From NCBI RefSeq assembly GCF_001507435.1, contig NZ_LMWH01000261.1, positions 1 through 41,830 on the forward strand: a stretch of DNA of 41,830 nucleotides. Reading direction: 5' to 3'. The stretch comes from Streptomyces sp. NRRL F-5122. Its GTDB lineage: Bacteria > Actinomycetota > Actinomycetes > Streptomycetales > Streptomycetaceae. Below the pieces are notes generated by a model, which was not told the DNA's origin, ran no database searches, and saw nothing but the letters and a program-made list of their open reading frames with translations. The translations under genes were made by a program, and so were the position numbers. Shown piece after piece: positions 7,483-15,659 of this stretch (positions within the stretch are counted from its first letter, which is position 1; each line of letters opens with the position of its first letter).

Positions 7483-9552
7483 GTGGCTCAAGACGAAACC
7501 ATTTCGCCCGCCGAGGACGCGGCAGTTCTGGAAGCCCTGTTCGACCATTCGCCCACGGGACTGTTGATCCTGGATCCCGAACTGCGAATCCTGCGGATCA
7601 ACCTCACCAGGCCGGCCCTCCACAACGTCGACCTCGCCCAGATCGTCGGCCGGCACATCACCGACGTCTACGATCTTTCGGCTCCCGGTGAGGTGCAGGA
7701 GATGCTGGACGGCGTGCTGGAGAGCGGCGCGCCCGCACAGGGGTACCTGGTGAGGGTGCGTTCCAAGGGAGCGACAGGGCCGGAGTACCTGTACTCCGTC
7801 TCCGTCTCTCGTCTGGAAAGCCCGCAGGGAAGGGTCTGGGGGCTGCTGGCGGAGATGCTCGATGTCACCGAGCGCGAAAAGGTGAGCGCCCGTGTGCACG
7901 TCTACGGTGCGGTGCGCCAGTACGTGGGACAGACCCTCGATGTGGTGACCACCTGCGAGGAGCTCGTGCGCGAGTTGGTGCCCGGCGTCGCCGACATCGC
8001 CGTGGTGGAGGTGGTGGACGCGGTGGTCCGTGGTGAGAACCCTCCGCCGTCCCCGCTGCAACGGGAGGTGCCGCTGCGCCGTGCCGCCGTCTGTCGCAGT
8101 GGCGGCGAGGAGCAGATTCAGGCGCATCCGGTGGGTGACGTCCGCGCCCTGCCGTTCACGACGCCCTATGCCCAGACCCTGGCCGATCTCGAGCCCCGCC
8201 TCGTGGCGCTGGGCCCGGACACGCCCTGGTTGGCGGCCGACCCACGGCGGGCCGAGGCGATCCGTGCGGCCGGGGCCCACAGTCTGATCACCGTGCCCCT
8301 GACGCTGCGTGGGACCGTACTGGGACTGCTCAGCCTCTACCGCACCCGCCAGACGGACGGCTTCGAAACGGGTGATGTCACCCTCGCCCTGGCGGCCGCC
8401 GCTCACACCGCGCTGTGCATCGACAACGCACGCCGCTTCACCCGTGAACACACCATCGCCCTGACGATCCAGCGCCATGCGCTGCCTCTCACCCCGGCGA
8501 CCCCGACCACGGTGGAGACCGCGCACATGCACGTGCCCTCCGAGACGGGCGGAGGCGGCGGGTTCGACACCTTCGCCCTGTCCGGCGCCCGGACCGCGCT
8601 GATGGTCGGCGAGGTCGCGGGCCAGGGTATCCACGCGGCCACCACACTGGGACAGATTCGAACGGCCATCCACTCCCTGGCGTCACTCGACCTGGAGCCC
8701 GACGAACTGCTCGCACGCCTCAACGACACCGCCATGAGCCTGGCGGAGGAACGTGCGGTGCTGCCTCCCGCCGACCGTCTGCCGCTCGCCGGAAGCTGTG
8801 CGTACGCCGTGTACGACCCGCTCGCCCAGACCTGCACCATCGCTCTGGCCGGACACCCACCACCCGTCGTCGCCCATCCCGACGGGACCACCGAGATCCC
8901 TCGGGTGCCGAGCGGACCTCCCTTGGGCAGCGCCGAAGGACCCCCCTTCGCCACCACCACTCTCTCCGTCGCCGACGGCAGCGTCCTCGCCTTCTACACC
9001 ACGTCCCTCCCGCACATCTCGCCTTCCCCGGACACCCTGCAACGGGTGCTGGGCCACCCCGAGCGGCCACTGCAGGATCTCTGCGACGACGTGCTCTACC
9101 GGCTGCGGAACGACTCCCGCCACGGTGATGTGTTCCTCCTGCTCGCCCGCACCCACGCGTTGCCCGACGACCAGGTCGCCGCATGGCAACTCGAATTCGC
9201 GCCCAGAGCGGTCGGCACGGCCCGCAGCCAGGCCCAACACCAGCTCGCTCATTGGGGGGTGGACAAGGAGACCGCCTACACCACCGAAACGATCGTCAGC
9301 GAACTGGTCACCAACGCGGTCCGCTACGGCACTCCGCCTCTCCGGTTGCAACTCATCAAGGACCGCACACTCACCTGCGAGGTCCATGACGGCAATCCCC
9401 TCGCACCGCGGTTGCACCACGCGAAGACCATCGACGAAGGCGGGCGCGGCCTGTTCATCGTCGCCCAACTCGCCCAGAACTGGGGCGTGCGCTACGGCCT
9501 CGACGGCAAGACCGTCTGGGCCGAGCAGCCTCTGTCGACGACCCGACGCTGA
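7483..9552 (+). CDS. PAS-GAF-SpoIIE-HATPase multidomain regulator
   Basis: This 689-residue protein is a sensor-type PP2C phosphatase/anti-sigma architecture common in Streptomyces. Domains in order: PAS (about 15-130, FDHSPTGLLILDPELRILRI), GAF (about 150-325, SLITVPLTLRGTVLGLLSLY), SpoIIE phosphatase (about 340-560) and a HATPase_c_2 kinase-like domain (about 570-685; N-box TIVSELVTNAVRYG and GGRGLFIV). The HATPase motifs are intact. The phosphatase motifs are not: the usual GGDWYD reads GGGGFD, the usual GDV.GHG reads GEVAGQG (Glu377), and the usual DD at the end reads GDVFLLLAR. Two metal-binding Asp residues are thus replaced. The GTG start at 7483 has GGAGGT 8 bases upstream. It probably controls an unknown sigma or anti-sigma-antagonist partner. 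Confidence 0.9.
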   Translation: MAQDETISPAEDAAVLEALFDHSPTGLLILDPELRILRINLTRPALHNVDLAQIVGRHITDVYDLSAPGEVQEMLDGVLESGAPAQGYLVRVRSKGATGPEYLYSVSVSRLESPQGRVWGLLAEMLDVTEREKVSARVHVYGAVRQYVGQTLDVVTTCEELVRELVPGVADIAVVEVVDAVVRGENPPPSPLQREVPLRRAAVCRSGGEEQIQAHPVGDVRALPFTTPYAQTLADLEPRLVALGPDTPWLAADPRRAEAIRAAGAHSLITVPLTLRGTVLGLLSLYRTRQTDGFETGDVTLALAAAAHTALCIDNARRFTREHTIALTIQRHALPLTPATPTTVETAHMHVPSETGGGGGFDTFALSGARTALMVGEVAGQGIHAATTLGQIRTAIHSLASLDLEPDELLARLNDTAMSLAEERAVLPPADRLPLAGSCAYAVYDPLAQTCTIALAGHPPPVVAHPDGTTEIPRVPSGPPLGSAEGPPFATTTLSVADGSVLAFYTTSLPHISPSPDTLQRVLGHPERPLQDLCDDVLYRLRNDSRHGDVFLLLARTHALPDDQVAAWQLEFAPRAVGTARSQAQHQLAHWGVDKETAYTTETIVSELVTNAVRYGTPPLRLQLIKDRTLTCEVHDGNPLAPRLHHAKTIDEGGRGLFIVAQLAQNWGVRYGLDGKTVWAEQPLSTTRR

Positions 9553-9603
9553 AGCGCCGGGCTTGCACGTCGAGTTAATGGATGGCCCCGGCCCGGACAC
9601 CTC

Positions 9604-10140
9604 TCACCGCCAGGGGCGCGCCCGGCGCTTGGTCTTCAGTCGCGCTCGTTCACGCAGCAGGGCTTGGTAGTGGATCGACTTCTCGCCGCCCGGATCGAGG
9701 TACTCGCAGATGTCGGCCACCGTGTCGGCGTCGTCCGCGCTGCCCGTCAGACCGATCCCGACGAGCAGCCAGAAGCCCTCTATGGCCGTGGCGCGGCACT
9801 CATCCCCCAGCGCCCACCCTGACGGCCACGCACCGCCGTCCCCCGCGCCGGCAGCTATGTGCAGCAGCGTCTGCAGCAGAACACCACGGGCCGACGACGA
9901 GAGCTCACCTGGCAGGGCGGCCATGATCACGCCGACGGCCGGCGCCGTGCACTCCGTGATGTTGGTGTCGCCCTCCACATGACCGTCGAGGGTGTACCCG
10001 ATCATGTCCCGAGGAGTCTCCGCGGTGATGACGGTCTCGAAGAGCAGAGGTACATGCTCGGCGGAGTCACCACACATGCATGCCAGGGACTTCCAGTCGT
10101 GCCGCGCCAACTCGGCGCGCACCAGGGCACTGACTGCCAT
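9604..10140 (-). CDS. Hypothetical helical protein
   Basis: I do not recognise a family for this 178-residue protein. It looks mostly alpha-helical with repeated short helices (VSALVRAELARHDWKSL, GVLLQTLLHIAAGAGDG, CRATAIEGFWLLVGIGL) and a strongly basic C-terminus (RERARLKTKRRARPWR), which suggests a HEAT-like or protein-binding role; this is a guess. The ATG at 10140 has GGAGGG 8 bases upstream. It is convergent with the SpoIIE regulator gene (52 bp gap) and divergent from the VOC gene. Confidence 0.6.
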   Translation of the reverse strand: MAVSALVRAELARHDWKSLACMCGDSAEHVPLLFETVITAETPRDMIGYTLDGHVEGDTNITECTAPAVGVIMAALPGELSSSARGVLLQTLLHIAAGAGDGGAWPSGWALGDECRATAIEGFWLLVGIGLTGSADDADTVADICEYLDPGGEKSIHYQALLRERARLKTKRRARPWR

Positions 10141-10267
10141 CCGCAGTCCCTCCAGAAGGTCGGTGGCCGGCGTCGGACTTCATGTTCTCCTCAGCTCGAC
10201 GTGCGAGCGCCTCAGGGCCCCTCGCCGCGCTCCTCGATATCGAGGTTCGGGGCCGTCGGCCGGCACC

Positions 10268-10273
10268 TAGGAT
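10268..10273 (+). promoter_or_regulatory. -10 box for a leaderless VOC transcript
   Basis: TAGGAT ends 6 bases before the GTG start codon at 10280, and there is no Shine-Dalgarno sequence. In actinomycetes, TAnnnT placed so close to a start codon marks leaderless transcription. A weak -35-like TTCGGG lies about 18 bases upstream. Confidence 0.55.
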
Positions 10274-10279
10274 CTACCC

Positions 10280-10657
10280 GTGATCGCTGACGTGCAGTGT
10301 GTGGTGCTCGACTGTTCCGAGCCGACGGAACTCGCCGAGTTCTACCGGGCGTTGCTCGGTGGGGCCGTCAATCAGGAGGATCGGCGGTGGGCCCTGGGCG
10401 ACGGCTGGGCGACCTTGCACACGCCGTCCGGACTCGTCCTGGCCTTCCAGCGGGTGGCCGACTACTTGCCGCCGCGATGGCCCGACGCGACCCGCCCGCA
10501 GCAGTTCCATCTGGACCTCGGTGTCGCGGACCTGGACCGAGCGGAGGAACAAGCGCTGGCCTCGGGGGCGACGGTGCTGGACGTCGGTTCCGGAGGGCGG
10601 AGTTGGCGTGTCTACGCCGATCCGGCAGGGCATCCGTTCTGCCTGGTGCGGCACTGA
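10280..10657 (+). CDS. VOC-family (glyoxalase/bleomycin-resistance fold) protein
   Basis: This 125-residue protein is one VOC domain, a paired beta-alpha-beta-beta-beta fold. It starts VQCVVLDCSEPTELAEFYRA and LLGG, has a middle strand FHLDLGVADLDRAEEQAL with the metal-ligand-type His, and ends YADPAGHPFCLVRH, the typical D-P-x-G-x-x-F-x-L end. Members bind metals or small hydrophobic molecules; the substrate is unknown. The start is GTG 10280, supported by the -10 box immediately upstream. Confidence 0.8.
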   Translation: MIADVQCVVLDCSEPTELAEFYRALLGGAVNQEDRRWALGDGWATLHTPSGLVLAFQRVADYLPPRWPDATRPQQFHLDLGVADLDRAEEQALASGATVLDVGSGGRSWRVYADPAGHPFCLVRH

Positions 10658-11191
10658 GGACAGGCAGTCAGCCCCGGTCGCACCACCGAGCTGTCACGAG
10701 CGGAGCCCGCGCTGGTCGCGGCCCGGGCGGCCCGGGTCCTGGAACTGCCGGTGCCGCAGAGCACGGTCGTCGACGGAGCCGCGCAGAACACTGCGGCGGA
10801 CGCCATGACGCATACCGCCGGGCCGGCGGGAACGCCGACGACCCGCCACCGGCAGCGCGGTGCTCGGTGTCGCCGCGGCGGGTACGGGCGGTTGGTGGCG
10901 CTGGGGGGCCGAGCCCGGTACGGCACCGCTCCGGTCCCCTGGGCCGCCGAGGCGTACGACGCCGTACGCTTCGCGGCTCACGGCCTGACCGCCGCGGGCG
11001 ACTACGCACGCTCCGCCGTGCGCTCCGAACTCCTGCGGCACTCTTGGCAGGGCATCACCCGCAGGATCAGCTACGACCCGGACTCCCAGTTCTTCGAGGC
11101 CGTCGAGGACGCGGGCGCGTTCCTGTACAGGGTGACGGACCACACCCTTCGCTTCGTGTCCCGGGCGGACGACATCGGCAGGACGACGTGA
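10656..11191 (+). pseudogene. Relic of a Ser/Thr kinase-substrate-binding protein fusion
   Basis: The last 80 residues (AAEAYDAVRFAAHGLTAAGD, RSELLRHSWQGITRRISYD, AGAFLYRVTDHTLRFVSRAD) match the C-terminal end of the substrate-binding domain in streptomycete bifunctional kinase/substrate-binding proteins. Just upstream, in another frame (from about 10857), is a transmembrane-like start AVLGVAAAGTGGWWRWG, and before that in the first frame TPTTRHR, the usual linker. So the juxtamembrane segment is joined directly to the C-terminal end, with about 300-400 residues and the whole kinase domain missing, and at least two frame changes. It has no start signal and is a decayed gene. Confidence 0.55.
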
Positions 11192-11206
11192 AGGGCGCGG
11201 CCCCCA

Positions 11207-11285
11207 GGGCCTGTCGTTTGGATCGTGCCGGCGTCGGCCGAAAGGCGCGATCTCTGCCGGCCGGCCTGACCCGAACGACAGACCC
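11207..11285. repeat. 79-bp inverted-repeat element (MITE-like or IS scar)
   Basis: The outer arms GGGCCTGTCGTTTGG (11207-11221) and CCGAACGACAGACCC (11271-11285) form a 15-bp inverted repeat with two mismatches around a 49-base middle. The right arm ends on the last base of the stop codon of the DUF6891 gene. The arms resemble terminal inverted repeats of an IS or MITE; alternatively it is a bidirectional terminator between the two flanking genes. Confidence 0.5.
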
Positions 11286-12202
11286 TAACCAACCAGACGG
11301 CGACGCCAGTCGATCGGGGTGACGGTGATGGCCCGGTGCGGATCCCGGTCCCACTCGGTCTGCAGACCGGCTCCGCGGAGTGCGGCGACGACCTCGTCGC
11401 CGATCGCGGCGGTGGTCTCGGAGGAGCCGTCGAAGCCGCCGTAGAGAAGCATCAGGCCCTGGCCGATTACGGCGGAGTCCGTGCACTGCGTGTGGAAGTA
11501 GACGAACCCGCGCGCGTCGGGCCCGCTTTCGGCACCGATCTCGGACTGACCGCAGCTGCGGCAGCAGGTGAAGTTCTCGCGTGCGGTGATGCCGGCCGCC
11601 TCCAGCACGGCGAAGGCGCGCGCGAGCCGCTCGGGGTCGGTCTCGCCGTGCCAGGCGGCCTGCTCCGCGACGCGCTCCCGCCACAGCCGGTCGGCCAGCG
11701 CCTCCGCCTGTTCGCGCGACACGGGTCGGCGGTCCTCGGTGACCAGGTACTCCTCGGCGAGTTCCGCCAGTTCGGCACGGGAGGCGTAGCCGCCGTTCAG
11801 TACCACCCGAACGTGTCTCTCCAACTCCGCGCGCTCGTCCTCCTCGAGGTCGAGCGGCGGCACCACACGGGCGGGGCCCATGTCCAGCAGTGACCAATCC
11901 GTACCCGCGTCCCAGCCGGCCTCCTGGCGTGCCCAGCCGGTGAGCACCGCGATCACGGACTGGGGGCTTTGCGCCGATGTCTGGAAGTGCCGTTCGGCGG
12001 TGCCGTCGCGGTGCTCCAGTGTGTAGTCGCCACCGGCCGGGTGCCAGACCTGGGCGAAGACATCGGGCAGGTCGGGTATCCGCTGGATCACCAGGAACCG
12101 GTCACCGTCGTCGCCGATACGCCGGACCAGCCCGGCCAACTCCTCGGCGGACACACGCACGTGCCGCTCCCCGTTCTCCGTCCGCACCGCGATCTCGAGC
12201 AT
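11285..12202 (-). CDS. DUF6891 domain protein
   Basis: This 305-residue cytoplasmic protein begins MLEIAVRTENGERHVRVSAE, a small domain with VRRIGDDGDRFLVIQR, continues with a helical region, and ends with the DUF6891 part: ITARENFTCCRSCGQSEIG (a Cys-rich CCxxC turn that could bind metal), RGFVYFHTQCTD and LMLLYGGFD. The function is unknown. I chose ATG 12202 because it begins a typical strand; the frame stays open upstream to 12376 but that part is low-complexity and antisense to the next promoter region. There is no obvious ribosome site, so the start is less certain than the gene. Confidence 0.7.
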   Translation of the reverse strand: MLEIAVRTENGERHVRVSAEELAGLVRRIGDDGDRFLVIQRIPDLPDVFAQVWHPAGGDYTLEHRDGTAERHFQTSAQSPQSVIAVLTGWARQEAGWDAGTDWSLLDMGPARVVPPLDLEEDERAELERHVRVVLNGGYASRAELAELAEEYLVTEDRRPVSREQAEALADRLWRERVAEQAAWHGETDPERLARAFAVLEAAGITARENFTCCRSCGQSEIGAESGPDARGFVYFHTQCTDSAVIGQGLMLLYGGFDGSSETTAAIGDEVVAALRGAGLQTEWDRDPHRAITVTPIDWRRRLVG

Positions 12203-12358
12203 GCCCGAACTCTGGCACACACCACTGACAACCGGTCTGCCGGAACCACCACGCGACTCCGGAAGGCGGCCAGGACTCGCGTGCCGCCGGTTCGCCCGTC
12301 CCTCGGCCCGTTGCATCAGAAAGCCGCGTCGCGCGGTGTCCCCCCGCACGCCATGAAG

Positions 12359-12371
12359 ATGTAACGTACAT
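12359..12371. promoter_or_regulatory. Palindrome upstream of the secreted-protein genes
   Basis: ATGTA-ACG-TACAT is a perfect inverted repeat in an AT-rich stretch 58 bases before the start of the first secreted-protein gene. It may be an operator for that three-gene unit. No regulator is nearby. Confidence 0.4.
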
Positions 12372-12429
12372 GACAAGCTTCGTCTCTACGGTTTACGCGC
12401 GTCAACCCGTCCCCCGCCTGGAGGAGTCG

Positions 12430-12750
12430 ATGACCATGAAGTACGTCAAGAACGCCCTCGCGGTGGCTGCCGCCGCCGTCGCCGCGGTCGCCCTCCCGCA
12501 GTCCGCCGCCAAGGCCGACGTCCCACCGCAGCACGCGATCATCGTGTGCCAGAGCGCCAGCTTCTACGCCAACTACAACAGCGCCTCCGGGCCCACCGGT
12601 CTTCTGCGCACGCTCACCTACGGCAACAAGGTCGGCCACACCATCGGCGCCCACCCCGTCTACAACGGCTGGGCCGCCACCTTCGACTTCGGCCCCAACG
12701 ACTGGGGCTATGTGCGCTACGAGTGCATCGGCGGCTACGACTCCTGGTGA
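12430..12750 (+). CDS. Small secreted SH3-like protein 1
   Basis: This 106-residue protein has a Sec signal peptide (MTMKYVKNALAVAAAAVAAV, cleavage likely after AAKA at about 29) and a mature domain of about 77 residues. The mature part has Cys in IIVCQSASFYANYN and YECIGGYDSW, and the motif WAATFDFGPNDWGYVRYEC, which resembles bacterial SH3 domains closed by one disulphide. It shares the Cys...Tyr...Trp-Gly-Tyr/Trp-Val...Cys layout with the next gene. GGAGGAG lies 5 bases before ATG 12430; ATG 12436 is an alternative. First of three consecutive secreted-protein genes. Confidence 0.75.
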   Translation: MTMKYVKNALAVAAAAVAAVALPQSAAKADVPPQHAIIVCQSASFYANYNSASGPTGLLRTLTYGNKVGHTIGAHPVYNGWAATFDFGPNDWGYVRYECIGGYDSW

Positions 12751-12796
12751 GCACCGACCGCCCCGCCCCCACACATCGGCAGTGAAAGGAATACCC

Positions 12797-13084
12797 ATGC
12801 CCACACTCCGTGTCACCCGTGCGGCCGCCCTCGTCACCGCGTCCTGCGCCGCACTGCTCATCGGCGCCGGACCGTCACTCGCCGCGAACGGCACCGTAGG
12901 CGTACGGGAGACCGTCTGCGCCAACGACCTCTACGTCCGCACCGACCCGGGCGGCGCCTGGACGGGCACCCTGTACAAGGGGCAGACCTTCCTGGTCGAG
13001 AGCAAGCAGAGCGGCTGGGCGTACGGCTTCGCCTACGGCGACATCAACCGCCACGGATGGGTCCAGGACGGCTGGTTCTGCTGA
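12797..13084 (+). CDS. Small secreted SH3-like protein 2
   Basis: This 95-residue protein has a Sec signal peptide (about residues 1-29, ending GPSLA-A) and a mature domain with VCANDLYVRTDPGGAW, GTLYKGQTFLVESKQSGWAY and HGWVQDGWFC. The V-R-x-x-P/D-G...G...G-x-x-F...W...GWV pattern is that of a bacterial SH3 domain; Cys at each end may form a disulphide. GAAAGGA lies 7 bases before ATG 12797. It starts 46 bp after the previous gene, so both are likely in one operon. It probably acts outside the cell or in the wall; no catalytic motif is seen. Confidence 0.75.
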   Translation: MPTLRVTRAAALVTASCAALLIGAGPSLAANGTVGVRETVCANDLYVRTDPGGAWTGTLYKGQTFLVESKQSGWAYGFAYGDINRHGWVQDGWFC

Positions 13085-13140
13085 CCTCACCAGCCGCCCC
13101 CACCACGGCCGCACCCTTCGAACCAGAGGAGTACGCAGGC

Positions 13141-13809
13141 ATGCTCCGCAACCTCATGGGCCCGCGCACCCTGCGCCGCTGCGCCCCGGCGGCGGCCGCG
13201 CTCACCGTCCTGGCCGCCACCCCCGCCATGGCCGGGAACGTATGGCAGATCCAGACCGCGAACTCCCCCACCACCGGCGCCCCGATCACCGGTGGCGGCA
13301 GCTGGATCGTGAACAAGCAGAGCGGCTACTACCTCGGCCGCTCCCTGCCCGGCTGGGAGTTCGACAACGAGCAGACGACTCCGGCCAACTGGCACTATGG
13401 CCGGGCCATCACCGGACTCAACATGTGCGGTTGGGCGATGCCCGGTTCCATGGCGACCCTGGTGCGCAGTGTGACCGACTCCTGCTCCGACGCGACCAAG
13501 GACACGCTCTCGCACCGACTGACCGTCGGCCGTGACTTCAACGCCCCCGCGCACGCCACCGGCGACGGCACCGCCTCCCCCGCCGACACCGGCTGTACGC
13601 TCTACTACAACTACTTCCACGGCACCGACTTCACGTCCAACGGCGGCCACTGGGCCGACGCCGCGGGCACCGCCTCCGCCACGGTCATGTACCGCTTCAC
13701 GACCCGTGACGGGCGGGCCGCGGTGGTCCGCGACCCGAGCCGCGGCTGGGGCTTCCTGCCGATCGGCTGTGTCACCCGGCCGTCGGCGCTGTACAACGAC
13801 AACGACTGA
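13141..13809 (+). CDS. Secreted protein 3 of the SH3-like group
   Basis: This 222-residue protein has a signal peptide with an Arg-rich start (MLRNLMGPRTLRRCAPAAAA, cleavage likely after AMA-G at about 31). The mature part contains WIVNKQSGYYLGRSLPGWEF, NWHYGRAITGLNMCGWAMPG and later GCTLYYNYFHGTDF and GWGFLPIGCVTRP. It has four Cys in the mature chain, which could form two disulphides. The WHYGRA...CGW part recalls the SH3-like end of the two upstream proteins; the rest I do not recognise. GAGGAG lies about 9 bases before ATG 13141. It begins 56 bp after gene 2 and ends before a strong hairpin, so it closes the operon. Confidence 0.7.
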   Translation: MLRNLMGPRTLRRCAPAAAALTVLAATPAMAGNVWQIQTANSPTTGAPITGGGSWIVNKQSGYYLGRSLPGWEFDNEQTTPANWHYGRAITGLNMCGWAMPGSMATLVRSVTDSCSDATKDTLSHRLTVGRDFNAPAHATGDGTASPADTGCTLYYNYFHGTDFTSNGGHWADAAGTASATVMYRFTTRDGRAAVVRDPSRGWGFLPIGCVTRPSALYNDND

Positions 13810-13819
13810 GACGACGACC

Positions 13820-13851
13820 GTCGTACGGCCTGGGGCACCGGGCCGTACGAC
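13820..13851 (+). terminator. Terminator hairpin of the secreted-protein operon
   Basis: A perfect 11-bp stem (GTCGTACGGCC / GGCCGTACGAC) with a 10-base loop begins 10 bases after the stop codon. It can also serve the convergent SDR gene. Confidence 0.75.
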
Positions 13852-13977
13852 CCTCTGCGGGTGGCGGCACCGGCACGTCCGTGCATGAACCGGGGCCGCC
13901 TGGCCGCACGACCCGCGCGCTCAACCGCCGTCCGATCTTCCGGAACCGCTGCTCATCCCCGCACGCGCCGTCTCGCG

Positions 13978-14739
13978 TCAGTGGGGCAGGAGTTGCTGGC
14001 CGCCGTCGATGTCGTACGTCGCGCCGGTCAGCGCGTCGTTGCACATGATGTGCACGGCGAGTGCGGCGACATCGGCCGGGCCGACCACCCGTCGGATGGG
14101 CAGAGTGGCGCGCAACTCCTCGCGGCGGGCCTCGAGCCGATCGCCCAGGAGCGCGGCCGACAGCGGGGTGTCGACGAATCCGGCGGCGATGAGGTTCACT
14201 CTGATCGGCGCCAGTTCCAGCGCCAGGTCGGCGACGAGGGCGGGCAGCGCCGCGGTGAGGGCGGACACGACCGCCATGCCGACGGCGGGGCGCCGGGCAC
14301 CGGTACCGCCCATGAACACCAGCGTTCCTCCGGCCCTGACCTTGTCACGACTGCAGAGGGCGACCCCGAGTGTCATGGCGAGGCGCCGGCTGAAGTCGCT
14401 GCGGGCGGCGGCGAGGTCCATCTCCGCCAAGGGCATGTATGTGGGGCCGCTGCCGGTGACCATCACATGGTCGATCGACCCGGGCAGGTCCTGGAAGAAC
14501 TGCTCGAGGCGGTCGGTGTCGGTGACGTCGAACGCCGCAGTGCCGACGGGCTCCAGCTCGTGTGCGGCTCGCTCCAGCTTCTCGGGGTCGCGGCCGACCA
14601 GGATCACCTGTCCGCCGTCCGCGCGCACCTGACGGGCGGTCTCCAGGCCGATGCCCGCGGAGCCGCCGATCACCGCGACGGTCTGGTCGGCGAGTCCGGG
14701 TCTGCGGTGGTTTCCGGTGCCGCCGGATGCGGCCGTCAC
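13978..14739 (-). CDS. SDR-family protein without catalytic Tyr/Lys
   Basis: This 253-residue protein has the short-chain dehydrogenase fold: nucleotide-binding VIGGSAGIGLETARQV (about 23-38), LVGRDPEKL, a DVTD turn, and the late segment LELAPIRVNLIAAGFVDTPL. The active site is not canonical. Where YxxxK is expected it reads VGMAVVSALTAALPALV, the preceding Ser is replaced (MGGTGARRP), and the NNAG motif reads VTGSGPTY. Such forms exist in actinobacteria and are usually called SDR oxidoreductases, but oxidoreductase activity by the normal mechanism is doubtful. GTG 14739 is the likely start, with a weak ribosome site. Divergent from the SRPBCC gene. Confidence 0.8.
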   Translation of the reverse strand: MTAASGGTGNHRRPGLADQTVAVIGGSAGIGLETARQVRADGGQVILVGRDPEKLERAAHELEPVGTAAFDVTDTDRLEQFFQDLPGSIDHVMVTGSGPTYMPLAEMDLAAARSDFSRRLAMTLGVALCSRDKVRAGGTLVFMGGTGARRPAVGMAVVSALTAALPALVADLALELAPIRVNLIAAGFVDTPLSAALLGDRLEARREELRATLPIRRVVGPADVAALAVHIMCNDALTGATYDIDGGQQLLPH

Positions 14740-15031
14740 GCCGCATCGCCGCCCAGCGCGGTCGCGTCGCCCTGGTGGTCCCCTCTGCTGCCCGTCATCC
14801 GTACCTCCGGGTGTCGGTCCCTCGTCCCATCGTCGCGCCTCGGGCCGCTGATCGCCTGCCGGCCGGGCACGGCTGTCGTCCCGCTGTCGCCGACGGCGAC
14901 GTCGTCACGGACCTCCCCAACGCCCGGGCTGCGGGGTCCAGGTTCGGAAGTCCTGGCAGTTCCGCCCGATCGCCGCCGCATCCGCCCTGGCGGTGGAAGG
15001 ATCGCCCTGCCGAATCGAGGAGGGGTCCCGG

Positions 15032-15490
15032 GTGCCGTCCACCGAGCTGCAGCACACCTTCCACATCGCCGCGCCGCCGGAGGAGGTCTTCGCGCATCTG
15101 GCCGAACCGTCGCACTACATCGGGCTGTCGCCGCTTCTGGTCGCCGTCCGCGATGTGCGCCGCGACGGCGGCAGCGTGCACTACACGGCCGTGGAACGCT
15201 TCCGGTTCCTGGGCCTCCTGCGGCACGACAACATCATCGGTGTCACGCTCGTCGCCGCTCCGGACGGGCTCCCGGGGTCCGCCGAGATCTCCGGCGAGGT
15301 CCGCAGCCCGGGCCGGGTCCAGATGGGCTACCGGTTCACCATCGATCGCCATGACTCGGGCAGCGTCGTCATCGACACCCTGAACCTGCGGACGCCTCCG
15401 GGCCTGCTGCGTTTCGCCGCCTCCCAGGCACGAGCGGTCCAGCGGGCCCGGGCCCGTGTTCTGACGGAACGCCTGGCGCGGCCCGCCTGA
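15032..15490 (+). CDS. SRPBCC-family protein (START-like fold)
   Basis: This 152-residue protein starts [20 protein letters not shown] followed by [18 protein letters not shown], the usual polyketide-cyclase/dehydrase-like (SRPBCC) opening with the P-x-E-x-V-F helix. The middle has [13 protein letters not shown] and the end [17 protein letters not shown] with a long C-terminal helix. The family binds hydrophobic ligands in a deep cavity; the ligand is unknown. The start is GTG 15032 with GGAGGGG about 8 bases upstream. It is divergent from the SDR gene with about 290 bp between them, which may hold both promoters. Confidence 0.75.
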   Translation: MPSTELQHTFHIAAPPEEVFAHLAEPSHYIGLSPLLVAVRDVRRDGGSVHYTAVERFRFLGLLRHDNIIGVTLVAAPDGLPGSAEISGEVRSPGRVQMGYRFTIDRHDSGSVVIDTLNLRTPPGLLRFAASQARAVQRARARVLTERLARPA

Positions 15491-15659
15491 CGGCCTCCCG
15501 GCGCGCCGCGTCCGGCGACCCCGTGAGAGTGGGCCCCGCGGGAAGCATGTGACACGTTCCGTCACCGTGGGACCGCCCGCGGCGCAGGGGCACTCGCGGC
15601 ACCCGTCCCGTCAACTCGGCTCTTTCGGCCAGGGGGTCGGGCCTGTCAGACTCCGGAGC

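Noticed and set aside
5809..8673. A 954-codon minus-strand open frame
   Set aside because: Only its last 176 codons (5809-6339) look like a protein (SUKH). The rest is antisense to the SpoIIE-type gene and is an artefact of high GC.
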